Positions 42,310 to 53,594 of a stretch of DNA of 64,000 bases are shown here, in pieces. The stretch's first letter is position 1, and every line of letters starts with the position of its first letter. Origin of the DNA: Diprion similis. Taxonomy: Eukaryota > Arthropoda > Insecta > Hymenoptera > Diprionidae. The DNA lies in assembly GCF_021155765.1 (NCBI RefSeq), contig NC_060117.1, forward strand, positions 399,001 through 463,000. Reading direction: 5' to 3'. The position numbers and the translations under genes were made by a program. The notes under the pieces are model-generated. The model ran no database searches. It saw nothing but the letters and a program-made list of their open reading frames with translations, and was not told the origin of the DNA.

Positions 42310-42354
42310 CAAACACGAATCTACCTATCGTGCGGCCATTTTGATTCGTGTTTG
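42310..42354. repeat. Perfect 12-base inverted repeat around GCGGCCATTTTG
   Basis: Arms CAAACACGAATC (42310-42321) and GATTCGTGTTTG (42343-42354) are exact reverse complements with a 21-base loop. The loop contains GCGGCCATTTTG, a YY1/Pho-like core often found close to transcription starts. Confidence 0.8.
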
Positions 42355-42773
42355 CTGTTCCCGCCACAAGCAACTACGTGCATCAGCTTGGTTGTTTGAT
42401 TTTCCAGTTAAAATTTTTTTGACATTACGCAAGGATGTACGACGACTTTGCATTATTCGTTATATGCGGCGCGTATGAATATTTGTAGTCCATTTTCAAA
42501 ATGATGTCGCGGAAACGGAAATTACGAATACGGAAATTCTCCAACGCGACTTTCGTTTATTTCAAAATGCTGCCATATTCACGTTCGCGCGGGAACCTTT
42601 TCAGTAGTTTCTTCGACTTTTCATCTTACTGTTAACGACTAGAATATCGCGGCGGGTATTTGTGATCGGTCTACTGAGTCCACACGTCAATTTCTCATGA
42701 TAACTATTTAACGTGTGCCTTGAAAGTCGATTTCTTTAAATTCAGTTGTATGAAAAGTTGCTGTAGATCTCGT

Positions 42774-42895
42774 ATGGTGTTTGGCAAATTGTGTGTGTGG
42801 TGTTTGGCAAATTGTGTGTGATGGTGTTTGGAAAATTGTGTGCGTGGTGTTTGGCAAATTGTGTGTGATGGTGTTTGGCAAATTGTGTGTGGTGT
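42774..42895. repeat. Minisatellite, about five units of 24-26 bases
   Basis: Five near-identical units of the type GGTGTTTGGCAAATTGTGTG occur head to tail, alternating slightly in length (TGTGG or ATGG between units). One unit has GGAAAATT in place of GGCAAATT. There is no spacer diversity, so it is a plain tandem repeat. Confidence 0.9.
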
Positions 42896-44236
42896 AAAAC
42901 TTTGAGAGGGCATAACGGATAATATAGGATCACTTATCGTCAGCAGAGATCAACGAACGAGGTGCAAGTGAGTTGCTGTAATTACAAATCTATCTAATAT
43001 AATTATGATTGACGTTACATTTCCAAAAATACTTCACGGTACTGGCTAAATGGAATGGGAATCTATGGTGCAGCAGAAAATATGGGTTTAGACATCGATG
43101 AGAAAATATTAACACCAAACGTCGAGTTGAGAATTAAATGCTCTGATTTATAGTAATCGTAAAGAATGTACACATAACAATATATGCATATTGTCATACA
43201 AATAAACTCGTTGCATAGTCGTCTGTATGTATAATCTCTGGTACATATTGGCGGTGGTAGCAAAATAAATTCTGCAACAAAATTAGTTAGTTTTTTGAAG
43301 AATTTAAAACGAAATTTATCAAGTTTGTATAATTGTACAAGTAAATTTATACAAGTTGTACGTAATATGCGCATATGCCCGACGTACAATTTACTGCAGT
43401 TGAAAATTTTTATTTTCACATCACCTTATTCCTTCCAATGCTGATTCATTTGAAAAATAAACTCACCTGATGTATCGTCAAAAATAATGTTTAGGCATTA
43501 TTTATCTAATTAAAAACCTCGTACTGAATTTATATAAAACTTTGTCTATTGGACAAATTTGCACTAGGGTACTTGAAAATGTACAGTGTCACCTCGTGGA
43601 ATATTAGATTTTCTGTACCGTTTCGTCCTACGACATAGTGCACAACTTCATCGGACAAGTTGCAATTGCTACATTTATTACTTTTTGGTTTAACACTCAG
43701 CTGCGCTCACATATACAATTATATCTCAAACGTTTGTCACTAAAGGAACTTCCGAGCTTTGCCTGTACAGTTTTCTGGCTAATTACTTGAGAACCACATG
43801 AGAATATACGATATCGATAATGCACTGATAAAATTTTATAGTCGTAACAAATGTGGTCTACCTCCAAAACAAAATGGTCGTGAAGTTGAAGTCTTATCGT
43901 TAAGTAAAAATTTGATCTAAAAACAAAAAATTAATCATTGGCATAGGAAACGATAGCAGCTTTTTCATGCTTCATCTGATGGCATCATGAAAATGCTAAT
44001 CGAATTTAGATTAATCGAAAGAGAACAAAAAACGACATATATGTATTGTACATAATGCTACATGTATAGCATATGTTTTGAATCAGTTGTCAATAGTCTT
44101 TTAGAGTTATAATACTTGATTGTAAAGTAACAGCTGCAGTGAAACGGCGTGTAATATTCTGCTGGAGAACATGTGGCGTTCCGATGTAGGATGATCAATT
44201 TTTCCCAGGGAAACTTTGGTTGATATTCATCCGTGG

Positions 44237-44560
44237 CTACACTATAGTGCCGCCATCGTCCATTAGGCTCGTTACGTGAAAAGCTGCTCCCATTTGTCCT
44301 ATGCTTGCCTGAAATTCAATTTTTTAACTTAGACCAGATCGTCGATCATTGGTGAGATGCGACGAATATTAATGTGGAAGATACAAGAAGGGAAAACAAC
44401 GTGCTACCTTTCCTCGATAAAATAAAACTGCTGGTTGTTTTCTATTAGACTATCGGCTATGAAAATCTCCAATTAGCAATGTGGGAAACGCTAAAAGCTG
44501 GATCAAAGAAATTTTAAGACTCGTACGTACCATGCGCAAACTCAGATCGGCATCCGTGGC
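44237..44560 (-). CDS. Proposed alternative 3' exons of WDR20
   Basis: Two short minus-strand exons fit an alternative WDR20 C-terminus. Exon A (44560-44531) encodes ATDADLSLRM and ends at donor GTACGT. Exon B (44308-44237) follows a good acceptor (TTGAATTTCAG) and encodes ASIGQMGAAFHVTSLMDDGG then TIV and a stop. Both are phase 0. The last WDR20 exon has an internal phase-0 donor (GTAGGT at 45841) right after WARPGHM. Splicing there would replace the His/Asn-rich tail with this one. The acceptor of exon A (CAAGAG) is weak. Confidence 0.45.
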
Positions 44561-45745
44561 CTCTTGAATCAGCCAAAAGCAAGGCAGAGAATATTAATCT
44601 TTTCATGAAAGAAAAATTAGCACAGATCTAAGTAGCGGCATCCCGTGTGAAAGCAAAGGCAATGCCCGGCGAGATGAATAATGTTTTTGTATTAAAAGGC
44701 TAAAATTTTTTGAAATCTTGGTGTATGAATAAGCAGCATGTCTCTATTCGGCAGGGTTACAACTTTGTTAATTACGGAATAAGAGTGAAATTAAAAATAG
44801 GAATCACAGATGGAGAAAATGAAAGAAAAGTTCAAGCAGGAAGCAAGCAGCAGTTTTTCATTCAACTTTTTGCTTTATTTTACAACAAGGCAATTCATCA
44901 TATCCAACAAAGGAATAAATGTCACATTATTAATATTCTGGGACAATAGTCTCGTTATGTATTTCATTGCTTCACTACGATTGGCTAAGCTAAGCTAGTA
45001 ACACTTTACACGGGCTTGCGGAAAATAGGAGAACGGGGACAGAGAGGGGGGACCTGCCCGGCTGCGAGACCTGCACTGGACATAAACATATCACTCTCAG
45101 AGATGTAAACCGGACCTAGATATACTCTATAATTTAGACTTCCTTTAACGTGATTTCAATTTTCCTCCTTCGCCATTTCTCTTCTTTCTTCATATATTCA
45201 ATTTGACGCATTGATTATCATAGGGGCGGCGGGATAATACTGCGTTTCGACGAAAACTGAACATTTAGCCAAGTGAATTTTACTTCGTTCAAGAATAGAG
45301 CTCAAATTTCGCAACCAAAATTCAACCATGTGGGGGAGATTTTCTAATATTCAGACTCTATTCTCTCGCACTGATTCGTTAAAACACGTAATTTTGATTA
45401 TGTTTCAATTGACGCCCAAACGAGACAGTATCACACGTATATCCGTGCTCCTTTGTAAATATTGGTATTCATACACAGTACGGACTGAATTAAAGTATAG
45501 CTGAAAGTTCTGTAACAATTTTCTAGTTCCATTTATTTGCATCGACGACCGTCACGTTAGTTACCGCTTGTCGTTATCAGATAAATTTAAAGGGTTTCGA
45601 TAAAATAGTTACAGGCCATTGATTAATTGTCTAACAATATGGTTACGGACCTGAGCTATCTCTAGTATATACAAATTAATTGATTAATAATTAGTTAATA
45701 AACTCGATTCGACGGAGTTTTAATAACAATAAAAGATGGGTTACA
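44561..45745. other. Region below the WDR20 stop
   Basis: Either the 3' UTR of the short WDR20 form or intron of the proposed long form. AT-rich, with no further exon that I can support. Confidence 0.4.
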
Positions 45746-48728
45746 TCAGAGATCATTTGGTCGATTAGAATTGGCGTTGGTGTGAGGATTGGTGTGGTGA
45801 TGGGGCCTGTGGAGGGTGCTGCTTATCGTCAGAGGACCTACCATGTGGCCAGGCCTCGCCCACGTGTAGACGTATCCGTCCTGACATGCCGTCACGAAAC
45901 AATCTTCTCTAAACACTAATTCAGTCAGCCTCTCGTGGGCCAGTTTCTTGCACACCAATGGTTCTAAAACAGGGCACTCGTCGAAACGTGGACACCAGGC
46001 GGTCCCTATCAATCTCATAGGATCGTCCATCGTACCGCCAGACTTTTTATTCGTACCTAGACCCGCGCCAACACTGTTTGAATTACTAGAATTTGAGTTA
46101 CTGCCTGATTTCTCCCCACTATTATTTTGTACCGCGTTGTTGCTCGTCCCACTTCCTCTCATCGTTAGGCTAAAGTTTCTTTTGTGATTGTCACCTTTTC
46201 TTTCCCCAAAACTCAAGCCCGCCAGCCTTTGAGTCAACGAATTCACCGTAGACACTGCCGTATTGGTGCTAATACTATTATTACTACTTTCATTGTTACC
46301 ACTCGCGCTCTCTTTAAAACCTATATTATTCAAATTGTTATGCTTGGCATTGTTGGAATTATGATTGGACGTTGCTCCGTTCCCGCTCGTAAATGTTCCC
46401 GATGACGAAAATGTCCCCGAACCTGCGGTCGACGTCCGTTGCTTGGCACTCACTGGCGGCCGAAGAACGTCCTCGGTTATATCCCAGAGACAGAGTTGAG
46501 TGTCCTGGGAGACACTTCCCAGTCTGTAGCACGTTCCACCGGACACTCTTAGCTCCGATCCGCACGAATTTCTATTGGAATGAATACCTTGAGAGACCGT
46601 CGACAATCTGTGGGGCTTCTCGTTAAAGTGATTATTGTGATTGGTGTGAGGTATGGATTCGTCGTCGGAACCACTGAAATCGGGATCGTGATCCCCGTAC
46701 GATGTCGTGTAGGGATCGAACGCGACCACACTGACCCAACTGTGATGGCCCTGACCCCTGGCTACGACTCTTTTCTCGTTGAAGCTCCATATCGTCACTA
46801 GATCATCTTCTCCTCCTACTACGACGTATCGTCCGTCCGGTGACCAACAGACACACAAAAATCCTCCGAAGTAGCTCCTCGCCGATCCCACTAATTCCAT
46901 CGTATCGTAGTGAAAAACTCGTAGGAAGCCATCCTGGGATACCACAGCCAAATTAGAACCGCAGGGACTGAATGCAAATTCATTTATACAGCACCCCTCA
47001 GCTCCGATCACCCATCGGTACAGGGGGTTTCTCGTGGACTTTGTTTTGCACGTGTGGATCGCGTAGCCATCCCCAGATTTGAACGGCTGATAATGAGGCG
47101 GCGTCGTTCCACAAAGCAGCTCTTCGTTGTACAAGTACAGTTGGCCAGAGCTATGAGAGACCAGAAATAGATTGCTCGATCCCGGCACCCATTTGATGCA
47201 AGTCACTTTACTCTTGTCGATTAGCCTCTGGAATTTACAAACAACAGTTGCTGATTATTCTTTGTCACTTTTATCTTCCAACTAATGTCAACATCTTCCA
47301 CGTAAATCAAATAACTCGGGGCCTTGTCATATCTATTCGGCGAAAGCCTTTACAACCGGTGAAGGATAACATAACTAATAAATATGAATAGATTATAGCG
47401 TTAACATACACGGAGATTTTAATATCTTAGCACGTTGTCAGTGATTGGAGAAATAAGCGGAGTATTGCATAACAGAGTATGTAACACTTGTTTAATTATT
47501 TCGAGTTATAACTGCTTTATTACAGTACTGCCAACCTTGAGTAACACAGCGTTGTGCGGAGCCATCTGTGGCAGATAATAAGTAGAGAAAAAAAATATCT
47601 CTCTTCAACTCTTGCCGTGAGAGATAGCGTGTTATAGGTATCCGTTGTTAATTTCTTGGTTATCACGTGCTGACAAAATAACGCCGCTGTATCGTAGTCG
47701 TTCAACAATCAGTAATAAGCTTGACAAAGTGCAGCTATTTGCCTTTACTTGTAGAATTTGCGCAGCTTTGGCTGCCCGATTATTGAGATAAATATTCCTC
47801 ATCAGGATAGATTTTTGATTTTAACTTGAATTGGCCTGTCATGCTTACCTCTTCGTTGTAAAGTTTGCTAAGTTCCTTTTTTATTGGATCTATGAGCTGA
47901 ATTTGTCCTGTGGAAAATCCCACGAGCAGTGGAGCGCTGTCTGCGGTAGCTGTAGTTTGATTGAAGTTATGGCAGGTTGGATTTGTTCCTTTGTAGAGCT
48001 TTTTGTCGACAGGTTTGTTGAGATCCACAGCCTGAAACAGTTGCTATTATACTTCGGGATAGATTTTGAACCAGCATTATTCAGAGCAAAATTCCAAAGC
48101 TCTTATAGACTGAATTTGAATTCTACACCCAAAATCTGACAAAAGTATGCGGGTTTCTATAACTGTTATCGTCGAGCAAATTTTGCCTCTCCATGACACA
48201 GGGAATAGAGCATAGAGTGAACCAAAAGTGAAAGTAAAAGTAACACGGATAAAGCCGAAGTTGAAGTAGAAATGTGATGAATATGACGACGTTGGATAGG
48301 TGTGGTGGTGGTGGCTGCAAAGATGGAGTTCGGACAAGCGGGGAGGGGGTTGAAGGTTGGGGGGAGGGGGTGTTTGAGGTTATGTTTTGTTAACGTTGCT
48401 CGGAAAGAGTCGCGGGGCTGATCGGGTATGTTTGAGGAGGTGGCAAAAGAGGAGATACCTTTTTGACGCCGCGGTAAACGTATACGTATAATTCTTTGCC
48501 GAAGTTGAAGCACATGCGGTCGCCGAGACCCTGGGCTCCCGTGGGATCGGCTGGATCCGGCAAAGTGACGAAGGACACCCTGACCGAAGCGCTGCCTTGG
48601 CTGTTGGTGTAGCCCACCCTGTTAGGTCGCGAATACTCGGAGAGGGTCATCAGTTTGTACGTTCCTTCTCGCGTGACAAATTGTGTTTTCAAGTCGTCCT
48701 TCCCCCCTCCATCGAGCTGCACCGCCAT
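45746..48728 (-). CDS. WDR20: WD repeat-containing protein 20 (WDR20)
   Basis: WD40 protein that binds and activates the deubiquitinases USP12 and USP46. Exons: 48728-48459, 48031-47849 and 47227-45746, giving 644 residues. Conserved blocks: GQIQLIDP, LIDKSKVTCIKWVPGS, HTCKSKSTRNPL-type HTCKTKSTRNPLYRW, NEFAFSPCGSNLAVVSQDGF, YFGGFLCVCWSPDGRY, GGEDDLVTIWSF and HSWVSVVAFDPYTTS. A long Asn/Ser/Gly-rich insert (about residues 420-560) separates the last blades, as usual in this family. The last blade is LTELVFREDCFVTACQDGYV. The His/Asn-rich C-terminus (HRPHHHTNPHTNANSNRPND) may be replaced by the distal exons at 44237-44560. Divergent from UTP25. Confidence 0.94.
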
Positions 48729-49717
48729 CTTACCACTAGAGGAACGACGGTGGAGTTCATGAGAATCGAGGAAATGGGTGTTTCCTTTCCGATTTTATTT
48801 AACCGCCGATTGATCCGCGATTATACCAATCCCAGCTCGTCGATCGAACGACGACGAGAGTGTGGCCACTGTTTTCTCAACACCACCACCGCCACCGCCA
48901 CCATGCAATATCGCGGAATCGCCGACTCCCGAGTACAAGATCCGAACCCGCAGCGAAATTCTCTGCGAGCTGATCGTCGCGGCTCGCTCCAGTGTTGTTG
49001 GTGCGCGCGCACGCCCCACACCACGGCCGACACTCTGCTAACAGCGGGCAATCCTACATGATATCGCTCTCTTCTAACCGGATATTTTCTCAACAGATGC
49101 TTGAATTACTAATTGATTTAATCGCTACTTCCTTCTTCCTGTCCCACATGTTGATGACCGTTTAACCGTCCCTCGTCGCGTCAACGAGGAGCTGCTGTCA
49201 CTCTCGAACGATTCTGTTCGTACCACTCGCCCGTTTCGTATCTACCTATGTGTATACCTATGTTGAATTGCTCGGATGACCGACCACCACCCTCTCGCCG
49301 CATCCAAGTTGGCAGGAATATCGCAGCTGCTCGGAAAAAGCCGTTTCGTCCGGATCATTGATCGACAGAACCCGCTCCGTTAAAAATTTTTACAAGTATT
49401 CTCTCTGTGACATTATCGAACCTTTCCTCGCTTCGCGACGATCGCTGTGCTTCCGAGGAGATGCTGGAACGTACACGTCGTGTCAATTTCGTTTTCAAAT
49501 AACGCGACGCTCCCCGCTCTTTGTCGTCTGCTATGTTTGGTATACACTGGTGCCGCCTATCTCCGCCGCCGCGTTCGCGGTGCTGCAGTCTCAATGAGTC
49601 TTAACCTGAAAACCACGTGTGTGCCAACGCGAGCGATGATTATTTGTTGTCAATAGATCGTGTGCATTTAAATTGAATTATTGCTGGCTGAATTGAACGC
49701 GGGACAGTTTTGATACG
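48729..49717. promoter_or_regulatory. Divergent spacer WDR20 / UTP25 with an E-box
   Basis: Nearly 1 kb between opposite start codons, GC-rich in its first half, with an imperfect CCACCG repeat near 48880-48905. The canonical E-box CACGTG at 49614-49619 lies about 100 bases before the UTP25 start codon. The ORFs here are short and unsupported. Confidence 0.4.
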
Positions 49718-52027
49718 ATGGTTCGTGGGAAAAAACCGACTCGCGGAGGGAATCGACGGAAATTGGATAAGCGTTTCGAGCATAAGCCTAAGCTGAAAAA
49801 GGGTAAATTCAATATCAGGGAAGCCTCGTATGTCAAAGAACGTGATGCCAAGAACGAAGAGATTGAAAGTAGGAGGCGAAAATTAGAGGCGGAGAGAAGT
49901 AAACAGTTGGAACTTGAGGCTGAGAGTTCCGAAGAGGAACGAGAGGATCCGTTAAAAATGTTGCTTTCAGCTATCGGTGGTGCCGAAACTAGGAGGCAAC
50001 CTGCCATTGACTCTGATTCCGAGTCAGAGTCTGAATCCGAGCCTGACGACGAAGCCGGGCTCGAATCTTCCGCCGTAGAAGAAAGTCTTTTCAAGACGGG
50101 AATCCCGGACGTGGATCACGATACTTCCGAGGTTAGCGACGCCGAACATATCGAGATAAATTTAAGGGAGGAAGAGGAAGAAGACCAAGAGACCGCGCGC
50201 GAAGATGCCGGAAACCTCAGAGATCCGTTTTCAATTCATCTGCTCAACGATTTAGACGACGACTTGTACAAATCCGTATCCGCAGTTCCTCAGAAGGCTG
50301 CGACAAGTAGGTCGAAGTGGCCAACTCTTGGAACCGTTGTGTTTCAAATCCCAGAGATCGCGGATGAGTTTTCTAAGCCTGTTAAAAAAAGACCCAGGAT
50401 CTCGATATTGGAAGACAAGCAATTCGCCAGGCACGGAGCTGTTCCGCAAGCCATAGACGCCGTTGACTGGGACAAGTTGTTCGTCAAGTCGCAAATTCAA
50501 GGCAATATCTCCAAGGCGAACTACGATAATATTAAGGACAGTCTGGTGTCTAACAATAAGCCGAGTCCCCTAACACTGTTGCAGAAAGAATTGTTTACCA
50601 TAATTAACAATTATCAAGATCTGTGCTACAACGAGCGGAATTTCGCCAACGGCGAAGAAATTAGATTTCTTTATTGTTTGCACGCGGTAAATCACATTTT
50701 AAAAACTAGAACCAAGGTCTTGCATCACAATGCGAAACTGACTAAGGCCAAGAAGTCAGGGACAGCGGATATTCCGGACGAATATCGGGATCAGGGATTA
50801 GTCAGGCCGAAGGTTCTTATAATAGTCCCATTCAGACACTCGTGTTTAAAAATTGTCCAGCTATTGATCGCGATTTTAATCGGAGAAGACAAGGGTGGGT
50901 CAGTGGTGAACAAACTTCGTTTCATGGAGGATTTCAGTGGCAACGAACTTGCAATGCCGAGGAAAAATCCCAAGCCCGAAGATTACGAGCAAACCTTCGA
51001 AGGGAACGTCGACGATACCTTCAAAATCGGCATATCCGTGACGAAGAAAACGTTGAAACTTTATTCCGACTTTTACTCATCCGATATAATCATCTCGTCC
51101 GTCCTTGGGCTCCGAATGCTCGTCGGCGCCGAGGGCGAACCCGACAGGGATTACGATTTCCTTGCGTCCGTGGAGTTGCTCGTGATGGACCAGACGGAGG
51201 TGTTCGCGATGCAGAATTGGGACCACTTGCTGCACGTCCTCGACCACATTCATCTCCAGCCAAAGGAATCTCACGGTACGGATTTCTCTCGCGTTCGCAG
51301 CTGGGTGGTGAATGGTTGGTCAAAGTTCTATCGGCAGACGCTGATATTCTCCGGCGTAGCGTTACCCGAGATACATGCGATATTCAACAAGCGGTGCTTC
51401 AACTACGCGGGAAAAGCGAGGGTCGTGAATCCGGTGACTTCCGGAACCGTTTGCCAAGCGGTGATTCAAGTGCCCCAGGTGTTTCACAGGTTCGATTCCC
51501 GAGACCACGGCCACGACATAGAGGCCAGGTTCGCTTTCTTCGTATCGAAGATTCTCCCCCAGTACAAGGACAGCATCATGAATCACACCGTTATCTACGT
51601 ACCGTCCTACTTCGACTTCGTCAAAGTTCGCAACTACTTCAAGAAGGAGGAGCTCAGCTTCGTTCAGATCTGCGAGTACTCGAAGGATGCAAAGGTGGCC
51701 AGGGCCAGGGACATGTTTTACCACAGTGACGCGCATTTCCTCATTTACTCGGAGCGGTTTCATTTCTTCCGTAGGATACGCCTCAAGGGCATAAGGCATC
51801 TGATATTCTTTGCACCGCCGACGTTCCCTCACTTTTACAGCGAACTTTGCAACCTCATGCAGGAAGCGAATCAGAATCCGAACGCAGGCTCGGACAGTAA
51901 CATGACCGTCACTTTGATGTACTCGAAGTATGACGCGTTGAAGCTCGCAGGCATCGTCGGCACCGAAAGGACAACGAAAATGATTAGCTCGGGCCAAGAC
52001 GTTCACATGTTTATGACCGGCGGCTGA
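49718..52027 (+). CDS. UTP25 / def (DIEXF), small-subunit processome factor
   Basis: Nucleolar protein needed for 18S rRNA maturation; the fold resembles a DEAD-box helicase without working ATPase motifs. A single uninterrupted exon encodes 769 residues (human about 756). A Lys/Arg-rich N-terminus (MVRGKKPTRGGNRRKLDKRF) is followed by an acidic Ser/Glu region at about 65-170 (SDSESESESEPDD). The UTP25 domain then runs to the end, with RPKVLIIVPFRHSC, LVMDQTEVFAMQNWDHL, VIYVPSYFDFVKVRNYFK and HLIFFAPPTFPHFY. No Walker A lysine motif is seen. Long antisense and shifted ORFs over this gene are shadows. A CACGTG lies just upstream. Confidence 0.95.
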   Translation: MVRGKKPTRGGNRRKLDKRFEHKPKLKKGKFNIREASYVKERDAKNEEIESRRRKLEAERSKQLELEAESSEEEREDPLKMLLSAIGGAETRRQPAIDSDSESESESEPDDEAGLESSAVEESLFKTGIPDVDHDTSEVSDAEHIEINLREEEEEDQETAREDAGNLRDPFSIHLLNDLDDDLYKSVSAVPQKAATSRSKWPTLGTVVFQIPEIADEFSKPVKKRPRISILEDKQFARHGAVPQAIDAVDWDKLFVKSQIQGNISKANYDNIKDSLVSNNKPSPLTLLQKELFTIINNYQDLCYNERNFANGEEIRFLYCLHAVNHILKTRTKVLHHNAKLTKAKKSGTADIPDEYRDQGLVRPKVLIIVPFRHSCLKIVQLLIAILIGEDKGGSVVNKLRFMEDFSGNELAMPRKNPKPEDYEQTFEGNVDDTFKIGISVTKKTLKLYSDFYSSDIIISSVLGLRMLVGAEGEPDRDYDFLASVELLVMDQTEVFAMQNWDHLLHVLDHIHLQPKESHGTDFSRVRSWVVNGWSKFYRQTLIFSGVALPEIHAIFNKRCFNYAGKARVVNPVTSGTVCQAVIQVPQVFHRFDSRDHGHDIEARFAFFVSKILPQYKDSIMNHTVIYVPSYFDFVKVRNYFKKEELSFVQICEYSKDAKVARARDMFYHSDAHFLIYSERFHFFRRIRLKGIRHLIFFAPPTFPHFYSELCNLMQEANQNPNAGSDSNMTVTLMYSKYDALKLAGIVGTERTTKMISSGQDVHMFMTGG

Positions 52028-52772
52028 CGACGAGTGAAAAAGTATTTATCCGGTATCGAAATCGTCCCTGCTCCATTTGTAAAATCATATGCATTTGGTA
52101 ATAAACGACTCCTTTATTTCATATATATCCATGTAGATGATATAAACAAACGTATAGAAAGATTATACGTTTGCCTGGACTTATTTCTATTCCAATTCAC
52201 AACAATGATTGTTTATACTCTGAACCTACGTGCGAAATGCCGCTAACTGAAGGAGTTTCGTAAGTTTTCTAATTAATCTATCGTTGATGAGAAATTTATT
52301 TTATTCAGCGTTATCACGACGCACGAGTCTGAAATACCTATATCGGCAGATATATATTAATATTATCACGCCGTAGAATAATAATCGATAAATAAATTGA
52401 CTTTGTCAGAGTGTGAAATTTTTTCAAATTCATCCGTGTGTATATATATGTATATATATATATATATATATATCTATGAATACATAATAAGAGTATACCT
52501 GTGGATTATAATAGTAAAATTTTATACATAATATCAGTATGATATAAGGAAGTAGTATCGCAGTGACAATTCCAGACTTACGACTCTACGAGATTTGAAT
52601 TCTAAAATTACATTACGCAAGACAACGAATCCGGCATGTCTCTTATTCGATTCGAAGTGCCACATGCGTACCTACAACGGGTATATAATTTCGTCGCTTA
52701 TCATACGAAGACGAATAATAAAATTGTTCATAACTGCATGAATTCAGGAGGTCTCGATTCGTCGCCGTATCA
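52028..52772. other. Convergent spacer with a TA microsatellite
   Basis: 3' flanks of UTP25 and the first InaF gene. A (TA)n tract lies about 52440-52473. Nothing else is seen. Confidence 0.5.
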
Positions 52773-53594
52773 CTATTTGCGCTTCAGGATGCGCTCCCTC
52801 GCGTTTCTCCCGTCATAGACCGGCCGATCCTTGGAAACGGTGGTCGACGCCTCGTTTCCATCCTCCTTCAACCCTGACCGATCGTCGTGCTCTCCCGACC
52901 TGTCGTCATCGAAATTCTCGTCCAGCTTGGACACTGCTGGGATCCCCGATATCACCGCCTCCGTCACCCTCCTCTCGTCTCCTCCTTCGATCGCGTCTGT
53001 GAAAAATATTGAAAATTTTTAACCAGAAACTTGACGCTGTTCCTCCATGTGTATTTCAACATCGCAAAACTGGCGTATTACGGGTATAAGTGTGCCAAGG
53101 GGGTCGCACGCGCGTCGTGCGTCTGGATCTTATTCGAGTTTTCAAATTTGGAGTGGCGATCGACGATCTCGTCGTCGGCGTCGTTAATTACCGTGGTAAG
53201 AAGTCGATCCGGGATGCCGGCTGGTAGGAACCGGACCAGCAACGGGTGGCGGGCTAGTCGTATAATTCGGGCACCCGTCTCTGCTACTCGTAGCATTCGA
53301 GTTTTTTCCTGCTTTGAATGTCGCATTGGAAGGACGGTCTTCCGGTGTCCAGATGAACATGTAGTAAAGAGACAAAATAATGGCGGCTAGGCTAACGGAA
53401 ATAACGTAGGCGACGACCGTCAATACCCGCACTAGCTTCGGCCTGTGCTTAGGCTCGTAAAGTTTGTCCTTGCTCTCCTCCCCGGCAAATTTCACCTCGT
53501 TAGCGGCGGCCGCTTTGCTATCTCTCCTTGTACGCAAAGTACGACTTATACTAGCCATCATGTTCTGGGCACTCATCTTTCTCGACAGCTGCAT
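52773..53594 (-). CDS. InaF-motif membrane protein, first of a tandem pair
   Basis: The InaF motif is named for Drosophila inaF, whose product INAF-D is needed for TRP channel function in photoreceptors; vertebrates have INAFM1 and INAFM2. Two exons, 53594-53192 and 52996-52773, give 208 residues. The motif (KLVRVLTVVAYVISVSLAAI, then LSLYYMFIWTP) spans about residues 51-82 and is a single membrane helix. A Thr/Pro/Asn-rich stretch follows, then a charged tail rich in Asp/Glu ending RERILKRK. The start may be this ATG or MSAQNM six codons later. Its paralog lies 3 kb upstream on the same strand. Confidence 0.8.

Larger units (their letters stand above)
41356..44236. other. Long spacer between APLF and the distal WDR20 tail exon
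   Basis: Holds the APLF 5' flank, a GC-richer promoter-like patch near 42240-42400 with a palindrome, a minisatellite (42774-42895), and AT-rich sequence after that. The 80-codon ORF at 41793-42035 and the 118-codon minus ORF at 43063-43419 show no motif and are not called. Confidence 0.4.

Noticed and set aside
42774-42895. CRISPR-like array
   Set aside because: The units are contiguous with no unique spacers, and the genome is eukaryotic; it is a minisatellite.
43063-43419. 118-codon minus-strand ORF in the APLF-WDR20 gap
   Set aside because: AT-rich composition (Ile, Tyr, Phe, Lys) typical of chance reading, with no supporting splice sites.
51486-51510. GGTTCGATTCC string resembling a tRNA B box
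   Set aside because: It lies inside the UTP25 coding sequence with no A box or cloverleaf around it.
50842-52006. Long overlapping ORFs (295 codons plus strand, 214 codons minus strand)
   Set aside because: They are shadows of the UTP25 frame in a GC-richer coding region and have no family character.
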